From NCBI GenBank assembly GCA_030734395.1, contig JAUZTG010000020.1, positions 1 through 64,000 of the forward strand: DNA of 64,000 bases, in the 5' to 3' direction. A model generated the notes under the pieces. The model ran no database searches. It saw nothing but the letters and a program-made list of their open reading frames with translations, and was not told the origin of the DNA. This DNA comes from Sarocladium kiliense. Lineage: Eukaryota > Ascomycota > Sordariomycetes > Hypocreales > Sarocladiaceae. Positions 1 through 10,512 of this stretch are shown piece after piece; position 1 is the stretch's first letter; each line of letters opens with the position of its first letter. The position numbers and the translations under genes are program-made.

Positions 1-147
1 CGAGCGCTGCGTGCGCCACGGCCGTTCGAAGCCACGCCCTACCCTGCACCCGGACCGTCTCCAGTCCTCACGCTCTCTGGAGGCACGCTGCCAGGCAGCC
101 GACCGCACCACGGGTACCCTGAGGACCCCCAAAGCTGACTATTGTAG
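1..147. other. Unexplained GC-rich start of the window, ahead of the ABC transporter exon
   Basis: No frame here reads like the sixth membrane helix of an ABC-B transporter, which should stand directly before the exon that starts at 148. The end of the stretch looks like an intron 3' end: a GCTGAC branch-like site followed by ATTGTAG. The first ~130 bases are visibly richer in G+C than the genome's other introns. It may be part of a longer intron, or foreign or misjoined DNA. Confidence 0.4.
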
Positions 148-3100
148 TGTACTGTTCTCTGTAATGATGGTAGTGTTCTCGCTTGAGCGCATTTCTACTC
201 CACTGCTTGCTGTGGGTAAGGCTATGGTTGCTGCTTGCGAGTTCTTCATCGTCATCGACGCGCCCCAACCGCCCAAAGGCCACCTCAAGGAGCCCGACGT
301 CACAGCGACTGACGACATCGTTTTCGAGAAAGTCACCTTTGCGTATCCCAGCAGGCCGCACGTGAAGATCCTTGACGAGATGGACCTCCGGATTGAGGCA
401 GGTAAGATTACAGCCATTGTGGGACCTTCAGGTTCCGGCAAGAGTACAATCGTCGGCCTTATTCAACGTTGGTACAATCTACAAGAACAGTATCATATGG
501 AAAAGGTCATCGATCCTGAGGAGAAGAAGAAACGCGAGAAGAAGATGAAGAAGAAGGAGAAGAAAAGGAAGAAGAACGAGAGCCTCGAAGAGTCATCAGA
601 CGAGGAGGAAGAGCAGCAGCCTGAAGGTGTCTTTGCAGACACAGACGAGGATACCGAGCCTGTCCAGCTCCGTGGAAGCATCTCGAGCTGTGGTCACCCT
701 CTGCAGGATATGGAACTGCGCTGGTGGCGGTCTCAGATTGGTCTGGTGCAGCAGGAACCGTTCCTCTTCAACGAAACTATCTACTCGAACGTATCAAAGG
801 GTCTCATCGGTTCTCAATGGGAAAATGAGTCCGAGGAAGTCAAGCGAGGGCTCGTCAAGGAGGCCTGCGTCGAAGCTTTCGCCGATGAATTCATCGACAA
901 GCTACCCACGGTTCGTCAAGCTCACTAATATATCGCTTACCTTACTTGTTAAGCTAACTGAGATAGAAATACGACACTGTTGTTGGCGATAGCGGAGCGA
1001 AGCTCTCTGGTGGACAGCGGCAGCGCATCGCCATCGCGAGATCCATCGTGCGCAAACCGAAGATCCTCATTCTCGACGAAGCGACTAGTGCCATCGATGT
1101 TCGTGGCGAACGAATTGTCCAGGCCGCTCTCGATAGAGTTGCGCAGAACAGGACCACAATTACAATTGCTCATCGCCTCTCCACTATTAAGAAAGCCGAC
1201 CGTATCGTTGTTATCAAGAAGGGCAAGGTTGTCGAATCCGGCACCCACGAAGGCTTGATTGCGATGCAGGACGGTGTGTATGCAGCTCTCGTCAATGCTC
1301 AAGCCTTATCACTGGGCGAACCGACTGAAGCTGCAGATGATAGCGTCGAGCTTGAGGATGGTAGCGATTCTCTGACTCGTGAGAAGAGCCGCGCCAAGTC
1401 CGAGGGCGGCGCTGATGAGGAGCAAGCCGATGGCAAGGAGAAGCAGCGCAACATTCTTTCAAGCTTCGGGCTCTTCTTCTATGAGACCAAGAGTACATGG
1501 TGGCTTAAGGGGCTCACTATCCTCTGCGCGGCGGCTGCTGGCTGCGGTATTCCACTTCAGGCCTGGATCTTCGCTCACTGTATAGATGCGTTCAAGTACT
1601 CGTTCCAGCCCAGCAAGCTTCTGGACGAAGGTGAATTCTGGGGCCTCATGTACATGGTCCTCGCTATCGGTATTGGTGTCTCATACTTTGGAACCTTCTT
1701 CTTCTCCAACAGACTGGCTGCCGCTGTGCGCGCGAAGTACCAGAAACAGTACTTTGATGCCATTCTCTACCAGAAGACTTCGTTCTTCGACCACGAAGAT
1801 CATTCTCAAGGCACGATGACTTCCAGGGCAGCGTCCGACCCGCAGCAGCTTGAAGAGCTGATGGGAGCGAATATGGCGAGCGTGTACATTGCCATTTTCA
1901 CGCTCATCGGTGGAATTAGCATCGCCTTCGCGTTTGCTTGGAAGCTGGCGCTCGTGTCTACCTGTGTCGTTCTTCCGGTTCTCTTGTTCGCATCCTATTG
2001 GCGATTCAAATACGAAATCGAGTTCGAGAAGATGAACAGCGACGTCTTTGCAGAGAGCTCCAAATTCGCTTCCGAGTCTATTGGTGCTTTCCGTACCGTC
2101 TCGGCCTTCACTCTTGAGGACACCATCACCACTCGCTTCGAGAACCTCTGCCGGGGACACGTTGTTGATGCCTACAAGAAAGCTCGTTGGGTCAGTCTGA
2201 TCTTCGGCTTCGCTGATAGCACAACGATGGCTTGCCAAGCGCTGCTATTCTACTATGGTGGCCGCCTATTGGCGAAGGGCGAGTACGATGTTATCAGCTT
2301 CTTCGTCACCCTCATTGCAAGCATGAACGCCGGCGAGTCGGCGGGCCAGAGTTTGAGTTTTGGACCCAACGCAGCGCAGGCCACTGTAGCAGCGAATCGG
2401 ATCATCAACATGCGAGAGTCGCGTCTCCCGGCCGAGTTCGATCAGAACGATGGCATTCCAGATACACAGGGTGGTGTGAAGATCGAGCTGAAGGACGTCA
2501 GGTTCAAGTATCCAACGCGAGAGACGCCCGTTTTCAAAGGCCTAAGCTTCACCATCGAGAAGGGTCAATTCGCTGCACTTGTTGGTGCCTCGGGTTGCGG
2601 CAAGACAAGCATCATCTCTCTTCTGGAAAGGTACTTCAAGTCCAAATCATCCTGCATTTTGAGCATGGCTAACTGAAAGGCTGTCAGGTTTTACGATCTC
2701 GATGGCGGGCACATTCTCTGCAACGGCAAGGACATCGCCGACCTCAATGTATACGCTTACCGCAAGAATCTGTCTCTGGTAGCTCAAGAAGCCACTCTGT
2801 TCAAGGGCACGATCCGAGAGAACATCCTGCTCGGTGTCGACCCTGCCACGACAACAGACGAACAGCTTCACCAAGCCTGCCGCGATGCCTCCATTCACGA
2901 CTTTATTATCTCCCTCCCTGAAGGGTATAACACCAACATCGGCTCTCGGGGCGTTTCCCTCTCTGGCGGACAGAAGCAACGCCTCGCCATTGCCCGTGCC
3001 CTCATCCGTGACCCTCGCATCCTCCTCTTGGACGAAGCGACAAGTTCTCTCGATTCGGAAAGTGAGAGGCTCGTGCAGGCGGCATTCGAGCGGGCAGGTA

Positions 3101-3335
3101 AGGGCAGGACAATGGTCGTTGTGGCTCATAGACTGGCAACGGTGCAGAATGCTGATGTGATCTTCGTGTTGGGAGAGGGAGGCGTGCTTCTGGAGAAGGG
3201 GAGTCATGTGGAGTTGTTGAAGAAGAGGGGAGCGTACTGGCAGATGGTAAATTCTTCCCGTTGCGCAAGCTTTACTCCCACGACGCAGCTACTAACGAGC
3301 TTTTGCAGTGCCAAAGCCAAGCGCTCGACCGGTAG
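148..3335 (+). CDS. ABC transporter, subfamily B (MDR/PMD1-like full transporter), 5' partial
   Basis: Exons are about 148-910, 967-2630, 2688-3246 and 3309-3335. Introns of 56, 57 and 62 nt restore a continuous frame of about 1003 residues; a full family member has about 1300. Visible in order are the end of TMD1, NBD1 (Walker [10 protein letters not shown] at 422-448, Q-loop VQQEP, signature LSGGQ, Walker B ILILDEA), TMD2, and NBD2 (Walker [35 protein letters not shown]). Family knowledge: these are ATP-driven exporters of lipophilic drugs, toxins or peptides, usually in the plasma membrane. NBD1 carries a long Lys- then Glu-rich insertion between Walker A and the Q-loop (about 500-700). 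The last exon adds only eight residues, an arrangement supported by the ending WQM|CQSQ. The substrate cannot be told. Confidence 0.9.
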
Positions 3336-3668
3336 CCACCTTCAACATTTCCCTCTTTTCATTCGTGGTTCATATTCATTTGTTATCATACCTGGTCTCA
3401 TACCATACACATCTCCTCTTCCTTATTCCCACTCCACCGGCATCGGCTCAGGCATTCAACATCATCTCTTTCGTATGGCACATATCTCAGATGGAAGAAG
3501 TGCAGTTTCGTGGCATATTTCTACTCCAGGGCTATCTAGACTCCGATGCTTTCTATACCTGTAATAACAAAAAGACAACTCAAATGCAACGCCAACAAAT
3601 CATTTTGAATGCGACCAATAACGTTCGCTGTTACGACTCTTTAGTGACGAAGAGCAAACACATGGGCT
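3336..3668. other. Spacer between two convergent genes
   Basis: This stretch should hold the two 3' UTRs of the ABC transporter and the hydrolase, which end facing each other. I see no gene or structured element in it. Confidence 0.6.
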
Positions 3669-4877
3669 TCAATGCTTGCTCCAGAAGTCGTCCAAAGCCT
3701 CCAAAATGCAGGAGGTGTGCGTCATCACGAAGTCATGCGCTCCAGGCATGACCCTCCAGTCTACATGATCCTTACCTCCAACAAGCGGAAGCGCCTCCTT
3801 GGCGTAGTAGTCGCTATCAATGATCTCATCCGCCTCTGCAAAGTAGATCGCCGTAGTGCCAGGCTTCCGTTCGGCAAGACCTGCCCAGTATTCATGCTGA
3901 TGGGTCAGTGGCGCATGACGAATGCAGGACATGAAGGCGCTGACGAAGCCAGAGTGGTGAGCTACCATCCAACGAACGTAGAAGAGAACATGTCGCTCGA
4001 GGGGAATGAGCTTCTCCTCGTTAGAGTTTGTGGCAGCTTCCGAAAGGGCCATGTCAGCTTGAGGATCGCCGGGTTTGGTGCCTTTGGGAACCTTGGCAGC
4101 GGCGATAGGCTGCTGGAGTCGTTGGCGGGTGAGCTGGGAGAGGATGCTCTCTGGGACAAGACCGGAAGAGAAGAGGATACGGGAGACGGTGCCGAAGCTC
4201 TCCGGGCGGACAAGACCTGCCGGGGCCAGGAGAACGAGATATTCAACCAGGTGAGGGAAGGCATTGGCAAAGTGAACAGCGATACCGCCACCAAGAGAGT
4301 AGCCGATAAGTCGGAAGCCATTATTGCCAGTCCAGGCGAGCTGGCTAGAGGCAAGAACGAGGAGAATCTGGGTGGTGTAGAGCCGAGGGTCGTGGGGGAG
4401 ATCGCCTACACCGTCGCTGAAGCCTCTGCCAAAGAGGTCGAAGAGCATGACACGGCAACCACGCTTTACAAGGGCGTTGGCGAGGTGCATGAGGGTGATG
4501 CAGCTTGTGGAGATGCCATGCACGAAGAGAACCTTGGGACCATCCTCAGGACCCCATTCATAGACGCGGATAGAGCCATACTACGCAACATGAGTTAGTG
4601 TTTCGAACTTACTGCCACTACGAACATCACTTACAGGTGTCTTGACATCCCTTGCGCCAGGGAATGAATCGGGATGGTATATCAATCTCTCAAGTTCGTC
4701 TCGACGCTGAGAGCCCGCAGGGAAAGTCTTCAGAGGGTTTGCGAGGACCTTGGGCCGAGAAGGCCAGCCAGCCGCGCGGCCGAGGAAGAGGGCTCCGAGG
4801 GTTGCAATGGCGGTGGTTGTGACAATGAGAGAGGTTGAAGGCTCTGCCGGCCAGAAGGTGTTGCCCAGCACGGTCAT
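3669..4877 (-). CDS. Alpha/beta hydrolase with N-terminal membrane anchor
   Basis: Exon 1 is 4877-4635 and exon 2 is 4580-3669. The 54-nt intron has a GTAAGT donor and a GTAG acceptor in phase 0, giving 384 residues. A hydrophobic segment near residues 16-33 is probably a signal anchor. The fold is shown by the oxyanion HG (102-103), the nucleophile elbow GYSLGG (Ser176), an acid in EADEIIDSD (about Asp332) and His363 in PGAHDF, so the Ser-Asp-His triad is complete. The family includes esterases, lipases and monoacylglycerol lipase-like enzymes; the substrate is not readable from sequence. The Met at 4877 is followed directly by the anchor, which supports this start. The gene converges on the ABC transporter. 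Confidence 0.88.
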
Positions 4878-6413
4878 GGTGCAGTGGCTGAGAGGGGAGA
4901 TTGGTGTATGCGCCGATGATCGCTGGGGTTGAGTTTCGTGAGGTGTGAAGTATTAGCGGCTGAGGGAGATGAGAGGGAGGAGGATGCTGGAAAGGCTGGC
5001 GATAATGCTTCGGAAGGGACTGGATAGCCACAGGGCGACAAGGAAATAATTCAAAGCGAGCGGAATTCACAGACAGGTCACGAGGCGTGGTCGTCGAGAG
5101 CGTAGCTTTTGGAGAGCAAACGGGGTCATGAGATGAAAGTATGGGAGGGAGGTGAGGTTGCACTGATGGGCAGGGCGCAGGTTAAGAAGAGGATGTGACG
5201 TTGGGGTGCCTTATCGACCCGAACCAGGGTCACGGTGCTCAGCTACAGGCGCCACAGTTGGGGCTAGTGGTGGGTGTTGCTGATATGGGCAACTTCAGTC
5301 ATAGTGCGAGGGCGGTGTCGTGTCGAGCATTGATTGTAGCCAACAGTCGTGCACGTGGCTTTTCTGTAGGGGCAGGCGTCTGACAGTGAGAGAACTTCAC
5401 CCTCGGCAGCTGCTTGGTCTGTGTCATACTGTATGGGCTAAACTATTGTTGCTCTCCTCTGGCCACTCAGCACCAAGTTAGCTTTCGCTACGACTAGCTA
5501 GGGTGATCTCTCAAGGGCACCGCGTGGATCAGACGGACAAGGGACTCGGATTGATCCGACTCGGCAGATATGACCGTCAACACCGAGCTTTGGTGGAGCG
5601 ACGAACAGGATATTTTTGCCACGTGAAGGCCTCTCATTTTCACGGACTCTGTTCGAAACAAGAAAACGCAAAGGATGCTCAAGGGCATGTACTAAGGTAA
5701 GGTCAGGTAGCTATCGTGCGCTGGCTCTACGATAAGAGGATGGTCCGGGAGATGTGACAGGTGAATTTTGACAGGCGGAGCTCTTTGCCCGACGCCCCAG
5801 GGTCCAGCCACAGCGGATGCACCCGCCACACCGGCTCCCAGGCTCCAGCCTCAGTCCCAAGGCGGCGGCGTCTGGACTCCCTGTCCCTCTGTCACGGGCC
5901 TTGGTCCCTTAGGAATGCACTGCTTCAGGCACTCCACTGGCCCGCTGGCCGCCCGCTGATAAGCATCCACATTCGGCGCCCTTCATCATTGTCGCGTGTC
6001 TCGAGTTGCTGGGGTATCTTGACCCTCAAAGCCTCGCCAGCCTTTGCCCCTCAAAGACATCTTCCAAACTTCCACCCATCTCAACCTTACCCTTCCGATA
6101 CTTTGGACACTCTGTCCGCAGCCTTCTCCCTTCTCTTCTCATCCTTTTCGCCTGCTCAGCGTCGTTCTGTTCCGCCAGTCTTTTGCTTCATCGCCTTCTT
6201 ACCGCCCTTCTTGGCCCCTCGGTTCGCTCGTTCCTCATCGTTATCGCTAAACGCGTTTGACTCGAGTCAGTCACACGACGACCGCTTAATACCATCCATC
6301 TCGGCTTTTCTCGGCCGTCGTTCTGCCAAAGTCGAAATAGTTTTCAGCAACCGCTGTCCCATTTCTCGAATAGCGATAACGCGGATACCGGGCTCGGCTC
6401 ATGGTGGTCAACC
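4878..6413. other. Divergent intergenic region with CT-rich leader
   Basis: This 1.5 kb separates the divergent hydrolase and FYVE-RING genes and should contain both promoters. From about 5960 to 6410 it is rich in C and T, as expected of a fungal 5' UTR for the gene starting at 6414. ORFs in it have low-complexity Ser/Pro composition and I do not accept them. Confidence 0.6.
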
Positions 6414-8277
6414 ATGTCTAGCCCTCGAGGTGGCTCGCCTGGTGCTGAGCAGCAGGAACTGACCGCAACACAAGCTCATAGCGTCGAAAACTCGAATACC
6501 CCCGACGAGATCGATCGAAGCGCGCCATGCCAGTGGCGCAGTACTCAATACGCAGATGGCGGATGTGCACGGTTTCTCGACTGCCCCTCGCATAATGTAG
6601 AGAGGACACAGCCGGAGCCTGTGGAGGAAGCACGCCCCGTGGAGACCGTCCTCGACGACGAGACTTTAAACACGAATATGACGACAACCGAAGATGAGTC
6701 TCGTACCGATTTTGACTCTGACGAAGATCGGCTGGCCTCGCAACTCAGCCTTCTCGGAACTCGATTCGGCGCCCCCAGCCAACTCCCATCTGCTGATGAT
6801 GAACATGTTGAGGCTGGCCCATCTACGGCACCGCAACAAGCCCAGCCAAATTTCCCACCCCCCCGGTCGACGAGCCACAGCGATCCCTTACAACACCCAA
6901 TAAACTTGAATCATAGCCTCCCGCCGACTCCCCGAGAGGAGAACCCAAGCCACGAGCTGGGGACCCCGCCAAGTCGATCGGGCAGACGGAGGTCGACCGT
7001 GACCTTTCGAGAGGACGATGGCGAAGAGCAGGGATCTTCATCCATGAGCTCTGCTGTACGAGACTACACTATGGCAAGACAGGGCAGCTTTCCAGCCGGC
7101 CCAGATACCGGTCGCAGGGTCACACAGCCTGCATCCCCAGGTGCACAAGATCTTGAGGGTACCCAAGAGCCCGAGTTTGTGCTGCCTAGGTGGCAGCCGG
7201 ATGCCGAGGTGACATACTGTCCGATCTGCCAGACCCAGTTCAGCATCTTCGTCCGAAAGCATCATTGTAGGAAGTGCGGCCGTGTTGTTTGCAACTCCTG
7301 CTCCCCACACCGGATCATCATCCCCCATCAGTACATTGTCCGTCCGCCTGGCTCGGAAGTCCCGATCCAGCGCGGGTTCCTGTACGAAGGACTCGTGACT
7401 GGCTATCTAGACGGAAACGGCCCGTCTGGCGGAGAAAGAGTACGCTTGTGTAATCCTTGCGTCCCTGATCCCCAGACAGCACCACCACAGAGCCCGAGCG
7501 CCACGATGGGAGGCGGCTCTATTCGCTCTGCACATCAACGCTCAAGGAGTAGCTTCGCCGGTAATTACGGGGCTGTATCATCCTCGAGTCGATACCCCGG
7601 TTCTTATGCGGAGAGCCGCAGCGGTGACCAATGGCGAAGATATTCCGCTGGGACACGAAGCATTACAATGGTAGGTCTTCAAGTACGACATGGGATTTGC
7701 ATCGTGCTAACATTATGACTAGGCAGCCGGAGGGCGTGCTGGAACAAGCGGTTCCCCATCACGAATGGTATACCCTGGGTCTCTTCAGCGGTTGGCTCAG
7801 CCAGGGTCATCATACCCGACCCGGCACAGTTCGCTGGCCAGCGCAGCCTCGTCGTCCCGGAACCGCACCTTGCCTCCTACGCCCCAGATCGCCGAGGAAG
7901 ACGAGTGTCCCATCTGCCATCGGGAGCTGCCTTCCCGTGAGCTTCCCAACTTTGAGGCGGCGCGCGAGGCACATATCAATGCCTGTATCCAGAGCCACAG
8001 CACTTATGGTAGCCCGCGCGTCCCAGCGACAGGTGGAGCGGAGCCGGCTGGGCCACCGCCGCCGATCCGGCGAACAGGGATGTACAAGTACGTGGCCACT
8101 GAGAAGGACTGCATTGACGATGCGGAATGCACAATCTGTTTAGAGGAGTTCGCAGTGGGCGTGGGTATGGCAAGACTGGAGTGTCTCTGCAGATTCCATC
8201 GGAGTTGCATTTCGGCTTGGTTCGTCAACCACCCGGGACGATGCCCGGTGCACCAGCATGATGGCTTTGGATTTTAA
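6414..8277 (+). CDS. FYVE and RING zinc-finger protein, probable endosomal/vacuolar ubiquitin ligase (Pib1-like)
   Basis: Exons 6414-7670 and 7723-8277 are joined by a 52-nt phase-0 intron and encode 603 residues. The first ~255 residues are disordered (Ser/Pro/Glu-rich). A FYVE finger spans about 260-350, with WQPD, the basic motif RKHHCRKCG (282-289) and paired Cys; FYVE domains bind phosphatidylinositol 3-phosphate on endosomes and vacuoles. A short C2HC finger, CPIC with His503 and Cys507 (481-507), resembles ubiquitin-binding UBZ4 fingers. A RING-H2-like finger, CTICLEEF to CPVH, lies at 555-593. Yeast Pib1 combines FYVE and RING in a smaller ubiquitin ligase, so membrane-protein sorting or vacuolar turnover is likely. 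The role is inferred from domains and orthology is not tested. Confidence 0.87.
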
Positions 8278-10512
8278 GGGAAGGTATCATGTCGATTTCG
8301 ATGGAAGCATTATCGGAGTTGAGGTTGCAGGCGGCTTATTCTGATATTGGCCATGATGGCAGCTGGGACTCACTTTTCGAATTTTGAGATTGCAAACCCC
8401 AGCGTTTCTGAGGTAGTTCGCGGATTCACGGATGGATTTCATCATATAGTTTTGGCGATACCTGACATCTGCAAATAGAAGAGAGGAATCACGTGATGAG
8501 ACCATATTCGAGAGGGGAACGCATGCGACTTGGCCGGACTCACAGATTTGAATCTACAATCCGCCGTAACGCAGCTTGTAGATGGGAAAAGGCAAAGACG
8601 ATGTTGGAGGTTACGCGAATGGTATGTGTGTGGGTGGGTGGTGCGGGAGCGATGGAGCCTGGGCAGTCGGTAGGGCCTAGCGATGGAGGGGAGAGCTGAG
8701 GTGGAGGAACTGGAGATGGAGATGTTCACAAGCTAAATTATTTAGTGCCTGTGGTGACGTGAGCCAGGTACGCGATAGCTAAGGCACAGGTACCGTTTGT
8801 CGAGCTACAACTACGTGGATGCTGTGCAAGGCGTCGTTGTCGGTTATAATACGCATCATAAGAAGGCTGTACGGAGACATGTGAAAGTTTGCGACTCGGC
8901 GCCCTCACACACATATTCCTGAAGATTTCGTCGCTTTCCTGATTTGATGGGCGACATGGCAAGGTGACATTGTGGCAGCAGGGAAAATCAAGCCGGTCCA
9001 GCTGGACAGGGGTACGCAGCTTGAAATCGATCGAGTCCCGCCCCGGATCCCTGCTGCGCATTACGGCCATTACGTCGATGGTGCCAAGTTCCCGGTGTCT
9101 TTTTCGTTCGGTCTGTGCGAGAGATACTTGGTACGCGACGGAAGCAGTGTGGGACCGGTTTTTGTTGTTCCTCTGTGGGATTTCGGCATTGTGCTGTGAC
9201 GCCGAAACACGGTTGAAGCTTTCACTTTCGGTATTACCAGCGTGGAGAATCATTAAAATGGTTAACGGCTCTATCCTGGTTCGATAGGCTAAAACTTAAT
9301 CAAGGTGCTACGTCCTACTTGCTGTCCTGTCCTTTGGCAGTTGAAACACGGAACCCGCCAGATGTTCTCCCAAGTTTCGTCCTGGTGTTCTGCAGGTCTT
9401 CTTCTCAGAGAATGACGGAAGGGTGGTGCCAAGGCATATGCAGCCCGAGGCCGAGGACTCATCCCACACATGCTGGCAGCGGATCAGAGACCTGGCTCGG
9501 CCTTTGATTGCCATGTCTGTGACTTGTCTCTGCTTTGTGCTGGTTGGCTGGTTAGCTTTGAATCATCGACGGACGGGATAGATATGCGCTATCCCAGCCA
9601 CACGACTAGGAGGTATGCCGTCAATACCTGACCTGACCTGAAGAAACAGCGAGAGGACCCTTATACCTTTAGTTGCGTTAGTGGCTCAGCCCCCAGCTAG
9701 GCAGGCTACAGTTTGCGCTGCGGCAGGGCACGCTGGAAACAGAGCATGGTCACACGGCATCTTCATGCTGCACACAGGACAAGCTGTCTCCTGTCTTGTC
9801 ACAGCTTTGTACAAACCGAAAAGCTTGACTAGGATAAACCGTCCAGAAGTAAACAGCTTGCCGTTGGTTTGCATCATCCCCCAATTCACCTCAATTACCC
9901 AACCCACCTTGCCGTAGTTGTGGGTGGGCCTACCTTAGTTGCGCCGTCCAGCTGCCGCCTCGTCCGGCGCCGTCGCCGAAGCTTGCAGTGGGCCACTGCC
10001 ACTAGGTGACCACCGTTCAGCGCTGCCTCCTCCATCCAGTGACAGCACCCGCGCCCACCACCAAGTCCAGCCGCCGTCCTCCTCCTCCTCGTCCTCGTCC
10101 TCCACCAACTCACTCACACTCACTTAGGTTCCTTCGCTTCCTACTCCTCCTCCCTTCTCTCCCCTCTGCCTTTCTCCGCTCTCTTCTCCTCCAACTCGGG
10201 TCACATTCGTGCCATTCATCCCTTTTCTACCTTGTTTTTGCATTTCCTTCTGTATCTCTTTACCCCAGCACCTACCTCCTTACGTCCAGAGCTTGGATCT
10301 CTCCCTGGTCAGCGCCCAGCAACTTTTTGGTCGCTGCTGTCGTCATCATCGGAAGCTGTCCAACCACCACCACGCCAGCTTCAACCCAGCTCCCATAGCT
10401 ACCCCTACGACGACAATTGCCCTTTCCAGCATCTTTGCGCAATACTCATTGCCATTGAATCCTCTCAATTGGCTATCAACCTCGCGTTCAGCCAGCGCTA
10501 CCTCGCGCCGAA
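8278..10512. other. Intergenic region upstream of the tricalbin-like gene
   Basis: I find no convincing coding region in these 2.2 kb. The part from about 9930 to 10512 is strongly CT-rich and is probably promoter and 5' UTR of the gene at 10513. A short CACGTG palindrome lies near 8490. Short ORFs in several frames lack coding character. Confidence 0.55.
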
